Positions 1 through 11,400 of a stretch of DNA of 64,000 nt are shown here, one piece after another. The DNA lies in assembly GCA_026636295.1 (NCBI GenBank), contig CP089465.1, forward strand, positions 186,001 through 250,000. The letters are read 5' to 3'. A program made the position numbers and the translations under genes. This DNA is from Medakamo hakoo. Taxonomy: Eukaryota > Chlorophyta > Trebouxiophyceae > Coccomyxaceae. How positions within the stretch are numbered: the stretch's first letter is position 1; each line of letters begins with the position of its first letter. The notes beneath the pieces were generated by a model. It searched no databases and had not been told where the DNA came from. It was given only the letters and a program-made list of their open reading frames with translations.

Positions 1-732
1 AAGTTCCGGGGCATCGCGGCCGCCCTCAAGCTCGCGGGCCGCCCCGACCTCGCCGCCCAAGTCTGGCAGGGCTGGAAAGTGTACTGCCTGTACAACACGA
101 CCGCCCTGGACTTCCACATCTTTTACTGTGCGGCGCGCGCCCAGGCCATCTGGGACGCCCTGCCCGACGGCGAGCGCGACGCCTTCCGCATGGTGTGGGC
201 CGCGCCCGACGACTGGGGCGTCTACATGATCCGCCACTCGGAAGTGTGCCGCGCCAAGTTTTTCACGCCGCCGCCCAAGGGCGCGTCCGGCCGCAACACG
301 GGCCTGGAGGGCGAGTCTGGCTCGGCGGCGTCCTCGGTGGCGGGGTCCGAGGGCGCGGAAGCGGAGGCGTACGCGCCGATCCGGCCCGCGCCGCCCGCCG
401 CGGTCGCGGCCGCGGCCGACGCGCGCCGCCGTGGCCTGACCGCCGGCGGCCTGGCCCTGGCCTGCCCGCCGCGGAAGACGACGCCGTCCTGCGAGGGTGG
501 CTGCGCGACCGGCCAGACCATCACCGTCACCCCTGCCGCCGCCACGCTCGCGCCCATGGACGACGACTCCGCGTCCGCGACGCCGACCCGCCAGGCGAGC
601 GGCGGCTTCAAGGCCGCAGCGGCCGTCGCGTCCCCGCGCCCCGACTCGCCCCTGGCCGCCGCCGCCCTGTCGACGAAAGCCGGGTCCGGCGCCCTGGGTG
701 GGGCGGCCGTCCTGGCGGTGGCGGACGCGTAA
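1..732 (+). CDS. 3' end of an unidentified gene, possibly fatty acyl-CoA reductase-like C-terminus
   Basis: The frame is open from base 1 (first codon AAG) to a TAA at 730-732, so the gene starts outside the window. The first ~90 residues look like folded protein, with several aromatic residues and a W-x-x-Y pair near residues 72-75; after that the chain is a Pro/Ala/Gly-rich tail of about 150 residues with no recognisable domain. The conserved stretch loosely resembles the C-terminal helical domain of fatty acyl-CoA reductases (a D/E-rich segment, then W-x-x-Y), which reduce acyl-CoA to fatty alcohol, but this is a weak inference. No intron is needed in the visible part. GC3 is very high, as in the neighbours. 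The next gene is convergent. Confidence 0.6.
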   Translation, partial: KFRGIAAALKLAGRPDLAAQVWQGWKVYCLYNTTALDFHIFYCAARAQAIWDALPDGERDAFRMVWAAPDDWGVYMIRHSEVCRAKFFTPPPKGASGRNTGLEGESGSAASSVAGSEGAEAEAYAPIRPAPPAAVAAAADARRRGLTAGGLALACPPRKTTPSCEGGCATGQTITVTPAAATLAPMDDDSASATPTRQASGGFKAAAAVASPRPDSPLAAAALSTKAGSGALGGAAVLAVADA

Positions 733-1078
733 AACCATTGTTCGACGTTCACGAGGACCTTTCCTTTCTCTCATCCCTTTTTTTATTATTAAAACGAAGC
801 GGAGCCAGTTTTCTCTTTTTCCCTCGTCAGTACCTTTTTATCAGTTCAGAAGAGTGTGATGTGATGTGTGTGTGTGTGCGTGTGTGCGCATGATGGCGCG
901 ACTGCTTGCGCGAGATTTAAACAAAAGAAGACTTGATTTTTCGGGCGTGTGCGCGTGTGTGGGCTAGAGAAGAGTGGTGGGTGTGAGTGGAGAAACGGCA
1001 ACGAAAAAACACCCGGTAAAAAAGACACACTGTTTTTGATATTTTTTAAACGCGCACAACCGCACCCCTCCCTCTTTT
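733..1078. other. Convergent intergenic spacer
   Basis: This 346-bp spacer lies between two gene 3' ends. It is clearly less GC-rich than the genes, with T-runs near 779-790 and a TG-rich microsatellite at about 861-890. I see no gene, tRNA or mobile sequence; it should hold the 3' UTRs and polyadenylation signals of both flanking genes. Confidence 0.6.
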
Positions 1079-2967
1079 TCACGACAGGCGCACGCCCTCC
1101 ACGACGGGTCCGCCGCCCTCACCACCGCCCGCGCCGGCAGGCGCCGCCCGTGCGGCCGCGAGCGCCCCACCCCAGATGCCTTTCTCAATCCGCACCAGGC
1201 GGGCCGCCACCTTCTCGCGCGGGCCCGCGGCCTCGGACGCGATCGTCGCGTCGTCCTCCTCCACGGACGTCGGGTACCGGGCCAGGCGGGCTTCCAGGTG
1301 CGAGACCAGGGCGGACCGGGCGGCGGCCTCGACGGCCGGGCCGAGGGCCCCGGGCTGCGAGGCCGCGGCGAGCGCGTCGGGGCGGGAGACGGCGGCCGCG
1401 TCCGAGGTGAGGGCCAGCCGCAGGTACGGCAGCAGGTCGGCCGGCAGCGGGCAGCCGCGCGTGAGTCTGAACGCGTGCTGCGTGGAGTAGGACGGCGCGG
1501 ACGTGGAGGGCGGGCCGCCCGCGCCGCGGGGCGGGCCCGCACGCGCGGGCCCAGAGCAGCCGGGCACGCCCGCCTCTCCAAAGCCGCGCTGCAGGGCCGC
1601 CCGCTTGGCCGGGTACAAGGGGTCAGTCGTGGGCAGGGTAATGGTCAGGCGCAGCTCGTCGAAAGGGTTGGCCTGGGGGTGTGGCGTAGGGGGGGGGGGG
1701 GGGGGGGGGGGGGAGCGTGGGGGGGGGGGGGCGTGGGCGTGGTGGGCGGGGCGGGGTGAGTGGCCGTGGTGTGCGACACGCGCGCTGAGGCCCTCTCTCC
1801 GCCAAAGACTCGGCGCCGCCCCGCCCCTCCCCCTGCACCCACCTCGTCGACGATGCCGTAGTTCAGCAGCAGCTTGCGGTTGGGCTGGGGCCCGCACCAC
1901 GCCACGATCGGGTCGCCCGCGGCCACGGGCGAGTCCGCGGCCCAGACAATGCCTGGGCCGCCGTCCACGCCGTCCGCGCTGTACAGGAGCGCCGCCCGGG
2001 AGGTGGAGCTGTACTGGAGCAGGGGCGGGCCCAGCGGCACGAGCGCAAAGCGCTTGGACGACGGCACGCCCATCAGGTGGACGATGGACGCCTGGACGGC
2101 GGTGTACGCGGCGATGAACGTTTTCAGGGAGAACGTCTCGGTCGGCGGTTCGGTGCCCCGGTCGTCGCGCCGGTCAAACAGGGACGGCGCCAGGAACCAG
2201 ACGGTGTCCAGCTCGCCGTACTCCTTGACCAGGGCGGCCCGGCGCTCCGCCACCTCCTCGACGAGGGGGGACCCCGCCAGCAGGCGGGCGGCCTGGCCGT
2301 CTTCCCACAGCAGCGGCGATTTGGCGCCCTGCGCCCCGCGCGCCTGGATGCGGTCGTACTCCCGGATCAGGGGTGCCCAGGGGCTGGCGCCGCCCGCCCG
2401 CTTCTCGTACATGAGGAACAGGGCCAGGCAGGACAGCTCGGACGCGGGCGACGTCGTCAGCGCCTCGGCCAGGTCGGCGTCGGACGCAAAGACTGTCTCC
2501 AGCGTAATGCACAGCCGCTCCGGGATGGCGAGGCCGACGTCGCCGGGCTGCAGGTCTTTGGTGGCGACGGTGACGTCGAGGGGGCGGCCTTCGCGGACGA
2601 CTTCCTGGAGGGTGACGGACTGGGGCGGCGCGCCGGACGCCTGTGGTGTGTGTGGGGTGGGCACGGTTGGAGGATAGGGTGAGAGAGGGGAGCGTCGGGG
2701 TCGCAGGAGACAGCGGAAACACGGCGCCCGCGCCAGGCGCGAGGCGCTCCCGCCCCTTCACTCCAATGGTACAGAGCAGCGCACTTTAAGCCACTCCATC
2801 AGGGCTTCACCGCGCGACGAATCCATGGACGCGGCGGTGTGGTCGGTCGACGAGAGCGGCGGTGGCAGGGCGGCGATTGGCTGCACGCGCTTGGCCGGCG
2901 GCCCGCGGGAGGGTGCGGCGCCACGTGCGGCCAGCCTGCCACGGGGGAGTGTGCAGGAGATCAACAT
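1079..2967 (-). CDS. SET-domain protein, Rubisco LSMT-like (plant WCGPQPN type)
   Basis: Three exons read on the minus strand: 2967-2785, 2640-1843 and 1672-1079, all phase 0, giving about 524 residues. The first exon is Arg/Ala/Ser-rich and looks like an organelle transit peptide. A SET domain follows, and the last exon begins with an ANPFDELRL stretch typical of the Rubisco-LSMT substrate-binding domain. The sequence matches the plant subfamily in which the usual D-x-x-NH motif is replaced by a GPPLLQY-type stretch followed by WCGPQPN and LLNYG. These proteins are related to protein lysine methyltransferases, but this branch lacks the standard NH motif, so catalysis is uncertain. The donor at 2784 (AAA|GTGCGC) was chosen because it joins WLK to ASGAPP; a second donor 12 bases downstream would also keep frame. 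The second intron contains long poly-C on the RNA strand. Confidence 0.82.
1689..1731. repeat. Homopolymer G tracts inside an intron
   Basis: There are 25 consecutive G at 1689-1713 and 13 more at 1719-1731. They lie in intron 2 of the minus-strand SET gene, so the transcript carries poly-C just upstream of the CAG acceptor, where a pyrimidine tract belongs. Exact lengths in such runs are prone to assembly error. Confidence 0.85.
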
Positions 2968-3206
2968 GAACGTTAGTGAAAGAAACTGACGGCGGTGCGG
3001 CGGCGAGGCCGGGGGAATCCGATGCGTGTGCGGCCTCCCCGCTGTGCTGCGGCGAGACAAAAGAGAGAGTGAGGAGGCGAGACAGCGCGGGCCCCCGACC
3101 ACCTCCGCCTCCTCTCTCTCTCTCTGTCGCACTCCCGCCCGTCCGTCTGCTTGTTTGGAAACTGCGAAACAAATGAAGGACTGCACGTATTACACGGGGT
3201 TGTCAC
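2968..3206. other. Tandem intergenic spacer with TC repeat
   Basis: This spacer separates the 5' end of the SET gene from the 3' end of the copper transporter; both are on the minus strand. It contains a TC dinucleotide run near 3110-3127. No TATA-like element or gene is evident. Confidence 0.5.
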
Positions 3207-3753
3207 TCACACGGGCGGCCTCCCCGTCGCGGTGGGCGAGCCGGCGCAACAGCCGGGCGTCCCCAGCACGCTGCCGCCCTGGGCGCCGCCCGGCGGCGAC
3301 GGCGGCGGCGGCGGTGGCGTCGCCGGCGGCTCCCTGCCACCCGCCGCGCTGCCACCTCGCCTGCCTCCCATCCAGGAGGCGGCGGACGAGCCGCGCGGCG
3401 GGCGGTCAGGGGGCGCCCCACCGCCGCCGTCGCTGCCCGCGCTGGCTTCCGACCGCGGCGCAGCTGCCGGCGCCCGCCGCGCGCCTTTCCCGTCGTCTTG
3501 GCCGCCGCCGCCGCCGCCGCGCCGCCAGGCCGGTCCAACCTTGGCGGCCGCCATGTCCCAGGGCCCGCCGCCCACGCCGTTGCTCGCCAAACCCGCGTCG
3601 CTGGCGTCGTCGCCGCCGCGCTCGCTGCTGCCGCCGCCTGGCGTGGGTGGAGGGGTCGGCCCTCCTGGAGCGCCGGCCTCGCCGAAATGCCCCAGCAGCA
3701 GGGTGCCCAGGGCGTAGCCGCCCGCGACTGAAGGTGTGAGGAGAAACAGGGTG

Positions 3754-3784
<31 letters not shown>

Positions 3785-5197
3785 CGGGTGAGAGAGGGAG
3801 GGAGGGGAGGGAAAAAACGACCACTCCCCGCTCCCTCCCATCCCCACCCGCTCTCTCTCCCTCCCTCCCCCCTCCCCCTCAACAAAACGCACCGGAAACA
3901 ATGAGCGGCCACGAAAACGTCATGGCCACCAGCATGAGCAGCAGGTCGACGAGTGAAAGGGCAAAGGTCAGCAATGCGCGCACGCCGTTGCGGGCGGCCC
4001 GGTGGCGGAGGAGGCAGAAGGCGCTGGTGCGGCCGCGCCGGGCCGCCCGCGCCCACGCGCCCTCGGCGACCGCCCTCACCGCGCGCAGCGCCTGCGCCCC
4101 GACACCCGCCAGGCCGACGCCTACACACGCCGCAGCCGTGGCGCCCGGTGTTCTGGGGACCCACTGGCGAGCCAGCACCACGTCGGTCGCGTCCGAGTGC
4201 AGCCACATCCGCATGGGCGGCAGGAGGGAGGGCGGCCGCGGCGGCGGCGCGGCGGCGCCGGTGGCGGCAGCCGCGGGCGCCGCGCCTTCATTTTTGTCTT
4301 CGCTCAGCGCCGCGCACAGCCGCGGGAACTGGGCCGCCGCGCCGCCTCGTCCATCCGCGCCCGACCCTGCAGGAGCGCGCACGCCACAGAGTTTGAGCAG
4401 CGGCGCGCACGACGCCATGCCGGGCATGCCGGCGCAGAGGGCCGCGAGCGCCGCGGCCGGCGCGGGGCAGGCTGCCCGCGACGGGCACGCCTCGCACCCG
4501 GCCATGCCGTGCGACCCGCACGCTTCCAAGACGGCGCCCGCAAAGTCGGCGGGGGGAAGGGGCCCAGGCGCCGTGCAGACAGGGGAGCGGGGCGGGGCGT
4601 TGGGCGGGCACAGGGAGGCGTACGCGGCGCAGGCGGGGAGCTGTGGGGGGAGACGTGGGTGGATGGGGCACGGGTTGTGCAAGTGTGAGGACGGGTGACG
4701 AGGCTACGGCAACGCAGAAAAACGACGGCGCCGCGCCGCCTCCACCCCATTTCCCTCGCGTCCGCACCTCGGGCGCTTCGCTGCAGACCGTGGCAACCAG
4801 GGAGGAGGCCTTGCAAAAGCCTCCCGTGTCGCCGGTCGCCTGGAATTTTTTTTAGGGGGGGAGACGCGCCAGATCCTTAGCATATCGAATGGGGGGAGGC
4901 GCAGCCGGACGAACGAGTCTTCGTTCGAGTTTTTTTGTTTGTCGGCCGCGCCGCGGGCTCATGTCCCCTCCTCCGCACCTTGCATTCACTCCACAGCTCG
5001 CAGCCTAGGGCAGAGGGTCGGGACGCGCAAGCGGCACTCAAATCGGCGAGCCAGGCGCCGCGGTCCCGGAGGGGGACGGGCGGCTGCGAGCTGGCCGTCG
5101 GCTCGCCCGCCGCGGTTCTTGCGGCTGCCGCCAGCAAGGCGGCCACCCCTATCCTACGCCCCCTCGTGGGACGACCGTGGGGCATGAGGAGGGGCAT
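3207..5197 (-). CDS. Ctr/COPT-family copper transporter with long N-terminal ectodomain
   Basis: Four exons: 5197-4979, 4839-4768, 4640-3893 and 3727-3207 (phases 0, 0, 1), giving 519 residues. Ctr proteins are trimeric channels that import Cu(I). The call rests on the three-helix core. A methionine pair (MRM) lies near residue 239, followed by TM1. After a basic cytosolic loop comes TM2, with the signature MLVAM (MxxxM), and TM3 with GYALG (GxxxG). The intron between TM2 and TM3 rejoins VS|V in frame. The N-terminus has an Arg-then-Ala hydrophobic segment that could be a signal peptide, then about 200 residues with many cysteines, far longer than the 60-residue Met-rich start of most Ctr proteins. 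The C-terminal tail of about 170 residues is Gly/Pro/Ala-rich and disordered-looking. The Cys-rich ectodomain is unusual and might bind copper. Confidence 0.85.
3757..3784. repeat. 28-base G homopolymer in the last intron of the copper transporter
   Basis: An uninterrupted run of G on the plus strand equals poly-C in the transcript. It lies about 30 bases upstream of the final acceptor of the copper transporter gene and probably serves as, or has expanded within, its pyrimidine tract. Confidence 0.85.
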
Positions 5198-5357
5198 GTG
5201 CGCCGTCTGACGTGCCCACAGGAGCCTTAGGAGAAGGGCGCGCGGGCCCGTTTGCTGTGCGACAAAAAACGTCGCTATGGGGCTCGTGTGTGCTCGACAC
5301 ACGAGCAGCCTGTCGCCTCCCTCTCTCCCTCCCTCCATCCCGCCCTCCGCCCTCTCT

Positions 5358-6094
5358 CTACCCTCTCCACCGCCCTCCACTCCCGGCCATCACTCTCGCC
5401 ACGGCCGCCGCCCGGCGCCTGGCGGCTAGGCGTGCGACAGCTGCCGCCTGGCCGGGCGTCAGCGGAGCGGGGGGAGGGCGACCCGCACTCACGCCCGCTG
5501 GTCGCCGCGACGGCGGCCACGCCGGCGGCGCCAGCCGGGGCAGGGCCGCGATGCCGGCTTCCAGAGCCGCCAGGGAAGACGCCAGGGCCGCTAAAGCTTC
5601 GCTGCCGACGCGGTGGCGGGCGGCCGCGGCGGCCGGCTGACAGGTCTCCCGGCCCGGCCCCGGGCCGCGGCGCAGGGCGACCGCCGCGGCCGCCACCGCC
5701 GCCGCCGCGGAGTGCAGGCCGATGCGGCGGCCGGGCAAAGAGGGCGGCGGCGGCGCCGGTGGAGCGAGCCGGCGTGGGGAGGGCGGGGGCGGTGGTGGGG
5801 GTGGCGGCCGGCGCTTTTCCACGGCCGCCGCGCCCGCCGGCCGGCCGTGCATCTCACCGCCCCGGCCGCCGCCGTTGCGCGGCGACGGCGGCGGCACGGG
5901 CGGTGCGGGGCCAAACAGGCCGGCGTCCCGGACGGATCCTGCACGCCACAGCCAGCGCGCGGACGGGCGCCAGGGCGGGCGCGGCGTGGTCGGCGGCGAG
6001 CGCTGCGGCGGCGGGCGCGGCGGGCGGGCGGGCGGGCCTGCACCCACCGCCCGCCCCGCCGCGCGCCCTTCCCCCTCCCGGCGGGGTAAGGTCA
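5358..6094 (-). CDS. Hypothetical Pro/Ala-rich protein (doubtful)
   Basis: On the minus strand a frame open from an ATG at 6094 to a TAG at 5358-5360 codes for about 245 residues rich in Pro, Ala, Arg and Gly. Third-position G/C bias fits coding in this frame, and a helix-like segment (LAALASSLAALEAG) lies near the end. A perfect GTGAGT donor follows PAG. With a CAG 45 bases later it could remove an in-frame mini-intron, so the frame works with or without splicing. No family is recognised. It would sit 160 bp upstream of the copper transporter and diverge from the large membrane gene. The low complexity means it could be non-coding; an alternative start or upstream exon is possible. Confidence 0.3.
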
Positions 6095-6378
6095 TTCCTG
6101 CTGTGCGTGCGGCGTGTGAAGAGCACAGCCGCGGCTGCTCTGACTCAGTTGTGCAGCGCGGCGAGCGAAAAAAAAAAACGCGGGAGTGAGAAAAAAAGGC
6201 TGGCCAGGCGTGGTGGGTGGGTGGAGCGGACAGGGAGGGCCCGCTGCCCTTCCCTCGACCCACCCCACTGCCCCCATCTTTTTTTTTTACCTTTTGGCGG
6301 AGGCGAGCGAGGACGCGCGCGCTCGACACACACACGCCTGGCCCTTCACGCACGCGTTCTTCTCCCCTGCTTTGCCCC
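6095..6378. promoter_or_regulatory. Upstream region of the large membrane protein gene
   Basis: This 284-bp region lies immediately 5' of the ATG at 6379 and, if the doubtful minus-strand gene is real, is a divergent promoter. It contains A- and T-runs (about 6166-6178 and 6280-6289) and a CA run at 6326-6335. I see no TATA box. Confidence 0.35.
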
Positions 6379-8420
6379 ATGGCCCGCCGCACGGCCACTG
6401 GCCGCGGTCGCGGCGCGGCCGCCGCCGTGGCAGCCGCCGCCCTCGCCGCTGCGTCGCTCCTCCTCTCGCCCGCCCTGCCGCGCGCCGCCGCCCAGGCGCC
6501 GCCGCCGGGGCTGTGGTCGTACTCTGTCGCGCTGGCGGGCGGGGGCGTCCAGGTGAGCGGGGCGGCGGGCGGCAGGTGGAGGAGGGAGGCAGGGAATGAA
6601 GGGCGCTGGGTGGAGGGGTGGTGGTGGGTGAGGAGAAGACGGGCGGTCTCTCGCACCCAACCCCACCACTTCACGCACCTCGCACCCAACCCCACCACTT
6701 CACGCACCCCCTCTCTTTCTTTCCGCCGCGCGAAAACACCCCCCACACCCAAAACCACAGCTCGTCTGGCCCGCCGTCCCCGACACCGCCCCCTCCGACT
6801 ACACCCTCCGCGGCTGTGGCCCGGCGTCCGGCCCGGGCGACGTCTCATGCCCGGGCGCCGCGCCGGCGACGCAGGTCGCCCCGCCCGCCCCCCTCTGCGC
6901 CGGCTGCCCTTTCCTCGCGGCCACCGTGGCCGGCCCGGCCCCGCCGGCCCGCCTAGTCGTCGCCCTGACCATGGGTGGCACCGAGGTCGCGGCCGCCCCG
7001 CCCGTCGCGCCGGCCGCGGACGCGAGCGGTGAGTTGTGTTTTTTTTTTTGCGCGCCTCTCCTCCTCTCTCCACCCCATCCCAGCCCCAAACCTTTTCTCA
7101 CCTCGCTCTCCAAAAAAAACAGCTGCGTTCACTTTCTTCGCCTCGCCCGCCCCGCATGGCGCCGACGCGCCCGGCTGCGGGTCCTGGGCGTCTCCATGCG
7201 CAACGCCCGCCGCCGCCTTGGCCGCCGCCGCGGCCGCCGCCCCCGCCGCACCCGCCGCCGTCTGGCTCGCGCCGGGGCTCTACACCCTGACCGCCCCGCT
7301 CACCTTTGGCGGCCGCCCGCACGCCCTGGGCTCCCTGGCCGGCAAGGCCGTCACCTACCTGGACGGCGGCCCGGCCTCGGCCACCCGCCTCCTGGAATTC
7401 CGGGCCGGCGAGGGCCCGGCGACGGTGGTGCGGGGGCTGACGCTCGCGCGCGGCCACGCGGGCGCCGACCCGGCCGACGCGGGCGGCGGCTGTGTCCTCA
7501 TCGACAGCGCCTCCCCCACGCTCGCCGACCTGGACCTGGTCGGCTGTTCCACGTGCACGCCCGACGCGTCCGCCTGCAACGGCAACGGCGGCGGCGTCCT
7601 CGTCAAAAACTCCGCCAACCTGTGGGGGCCGGGCGGCGTGCCGCTGGTCGCGCCCCGGCTCCTGTCCGTGTCCATCTCCCAGTGCCTGGCCGCCAACGGC
7701 GGCGGCCTCTTCGCCATCGGCGCCGGCCTCATCCTGGCCGGCCTGTCCATCTCCCAGTGCGGGGCGGTGCAAGCCGGCGCCGGCGCCGGCGGCGGCCTGT
7801 ACGCGGAGGCCGGCTACGCCCTGGGCGGCGGCCTGGCCATCGACGCCTGCGGCGCGGCCTTCACGGGCGGCGGCCTGCACGCGTCGGGCTTCGTCACGCT
7901 CGACGCGGGCACGCTCGCGCCCGGCCCCCTGCCGGCCGTGTCCATCACCCGCAACGTGGCCGGCACCTTCTCCGGCGGCGTGTCCTGCGTGGGCGCCCTC
8001 CTGGCCTTCGGCCCGGGCGCGGCCATCGACGCCAACGCGGCCGGGTACTTTGCGGGCGGCGTGCTCGTCCTCATGGGGTCCGTGTCCTTAGTCGGCCCGG
8101 CCTCGACCATTTCGTCCAACGTGGGGCCGTACGGCGGCGGCGGCGCCTACCTGGCGTCCGGCGCCCTGGCCCTGGACGGCGTAACCCTGGCCGACAACAC
8201 CGCCTACAACGGCGCGGGCGTCATGGTGTCGCGCGCGGCCGGCGTGGGCGGCGGCGCGACCGCGAGCCTGGCCGGCTCGACCTTTGTCCGCAACACGGCG
8301 ACCGGCCTGGCCGGCGGCGCCCTGCAAGTCATCTCCTGCACGGCCGTCTCCGTCACCGACTGCGTCTTCGAAAGCAATGTGGCGGTGAAGGGCGGCGGCG
8401 CCAACGTCAACCAGGACGGC

Positions 8421-8458
<38 letters not shown>

Positions 8459-11400
8459 GGCCGACCCCGACCCGGCCGCGCCCGCGCCCGTCTCCTTCGC
8501 CCGCACGGCCTTCCGGTCCAACGTCGCCCAGTACGGTGGCGGCCTGCACGTCAGCCTGGGCGGGGACGTCAGCCTGGTCGACTGCGTGTTCGACGCCAAC
8601 ACGGCCCGGGCGGCGGGCGGCGGCGCGGCCGTGGGCGACGGCGGCACGCTGCGCGCGACGGGCACGACCTGGGCCGGCAACGGCAATTTCTCCTGCTTCG
8701 ACCCTCCCGCCGTGGGCGGGGGCCTGGCCGTCGGCATCGACGACTTCAAGCCCGTCGCCACGTGCGCTGCCCCCGCCGCCGACCCGGCACGCGCCGCGCT
8801 GGCCAACTGCTCGTTCGACGGAAACGTGGCGTCCGACCTGGGCGGCGGCGCGGCCGTGCGCGGCGGCCGCCTCTCCGCCCTCAACACAACTTTCACGGCC
8901 AACGCCGCGACCGGGTCGGTCGACGCCCGGGCCAGCCTGTACAACGCGCCCGGCGGGCTGGGTGCGGCTGTCGCGGCCCCGGCTGGCACGGCCCGCGGCG
9001 GCGGGCTGTTCGTGGGCGGCGCGGCCGGCGCCGCGCCGGGCGCGCCCGTCGTCGCGACCATCGTCAACTCGTCTTTCACCCTTAACACCGCCGCGTCCGC
9101 CGGCGGCGGCCTGTTTTTCGACGGCTCCTCCTCGTCCGCCTCCTCCCTGCTCATGGCCGGCGGCTTCTTCACCGACAACGCCGTCCCCACGGGCGGCGGC
9201 GGCGGCGGCGGCGCGGGCGGCGGCGTCGCGCTCGCCTCGCCCGGCTTCAACCTGAGTGGCCTGGCCTTTGGCGGCAACGCCGGCCGGTTTGGGGGGGGCG
9301 CCTTCGTGGCCGCGGATTTCGACGCGCCGGCAGCTGCCCCGCCCCGCGATGCGACACTCGAACGCCTGACTTTTGAGGCCAACAACACCGCCGCCCGCGG
9401 GCCCGACGCTTTCTGGGTCCGGGCGTCGTCGCCGTCGGCCGCGCTCGCCTGCCCGGGCTGCGCGCTGGGCGGGGCGGACGCGGCCGCCACGGCCGCCGCG
9501 CTGGCCGCCGCGTCCGGCACCAGCCGGGTGGCGACGGAAGCCCTGGGAGCTGCGCTGGCGGGGGCGCCGCCGGCCGAAGTCCAGTCGAACGAGGTGCGCG
9601 CGCGGGGAGGGCGAGCGGGGTTGGGGCGCGTGTTTTTGCGGCCGCCACCTCCATCCTCCACCCTCTCCACCACCACCACCACCACCACCCCAACCACCCA
9701 TCACATCACCCAGCCCGCCCCGCCCTTCTCCGTCTCCCTGCTCGACTACTACGGCACGCTCTCCTCCTCCGACTCTGGTGGGTCGTGCGACGTGTCCACC
9801 GCCGCGCCCGGCGTCACCCTCCCCGGCGCCGGCCGCACCGCGCCCGTCGCGGCCGGCGCCGCCACCTTTGAGCGCCTGACCGTCACCGGCGGCATCGGCT
9901 CGGCCGTCGCCCTGGCCCTGGCCTGCAGCCCGCGCGGCGTCGGGGCGTCCCCCGCCGGCGGCGGCCTCCTGCCGGCCGGCGCCGCCGCCCTGCCGCCCCT
10001 GCCCCTGTCCGTCTCCGTCGGCGTGTGCCCGCGCGGCAAGGAACCGCCCGCCCCCGGCACCGAGTTTGGGGTGTGCCAGCCGTGCGGCTTTGGCCGGTTC
10101 TCCTTTGGCGGCGGGCGGGCGTGCGAGGCGTGTCCCGCTGGCGGGCTGTGCCCTGGCGGCGTGGCGGGCGAAGCCACGCCGGTGAAGGCGTACGCCGGCT
10201 ACTGGCGGTCGTCCAATGAGAGCGACGTCCCCCTGTTCCCGTGCCCGGTGCGTTGGTTTCCTTTTTTTTTCGTTTTTTTTTTCGTTTTGGGGGGTTCCAG
10301 GCCGGGCTGTTTCAACGCGCGTGCGACTGCGCCCGTCTCCTTTCCACTGCTCACCACCCTGTGTGTGTGCCGAAAAACAAAACGCAAAAAACCAGATGGC
10401 GGAAGCGTGCATGGGCGTGTCCGCCGCCCACCCGGAGTGGGCGGGCGACGCGGCGGGCGACGCGGCCTGCGTCGCGGGCACGCGCGGCCCGCTGTGCGGC
10501 GTGTGCCGCCCCGCCTGGTACAAGTTTGGCGGCAAGTGCAAGTGCGTGTCTGGGGGGTGGGCAGGGAAAGGCGAAGGGAAAGGCGTGCTCACCCACCCCA
10601 CTCCATTTTCTCACCCACCTCACCCACCACCCCACTCACTCACCCCCACCCACCACCCCCAACCAACCTCCACCAAAAGGCCCTGCTCCGGCATCGGCGC
10701 GGGCAAGGTCATGGTCGCCGCCGCGTGCGTCGTCCTGGCCCTCTTCCTCCTCGCCATCTTTGCCCGGTCCTGGGGCGGCACGGACGCGGGGCCCGGCCCC
10801 CTGACCAAGGTCAAGCTGGCGACGACGCACTTGCAACTGCTGGCCCTGTTGCGCGACTTCGACGTCGCGTGGCCCGCAGCCACGCTCCAGGCCCTCGGCT
10901 GGGCCGACGCCCTCAACGTGGGCGTCTCGCTCACCGCGCCCGAGTGTCTGGTCCCCTCCTGGTCCTTCTGGCACTACTACGCCTCGTCCCTGGGCCTGCC
11001 CGTCGCGGCCGTCGCCCTGTGCCTGGCCGTCTTTTTCGTCGCCGGCGCCGTCGCCCGGTCTGCCAGCCGGCGGGCGGCCGGCCGCGCGCCTCCGCCCGCC
11101 CTCGACGACGCGGAAGGCGGACCGACCCCCGCCACTCCTCCTCCCACGCCGCCCACCGCCCGCCGCGCGTCCGCCGTCCAGCAGCGGTGCTGGAAGAACG
11201 CGCTGTGGCTGGTCACCCTGCTCTACCCGCGCGCCGCGCAGGCCGCCCTGCAGCTGTTCTCCCTGTCCCGCCTGGACACGGGGACGTACCTGTCGTCCGA
11301 CCTGGGCGTCCTCGTCCGCCCTGTGGTGGGACCGAACGGCCTGTGTCCCGGCGGGGTGGCCCCGTCGGCGTCCGGGCTCTGCCCGCTGTCCCGGGCGTAC

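Noticed and set aside
8088-10601. An 837-codon open frame on the minus strand
   Set aside because: It overlaps the beta-helix gene, crosses that gene's introns and shows only Gly/Arg/Ala composition; it is a shadow frame.
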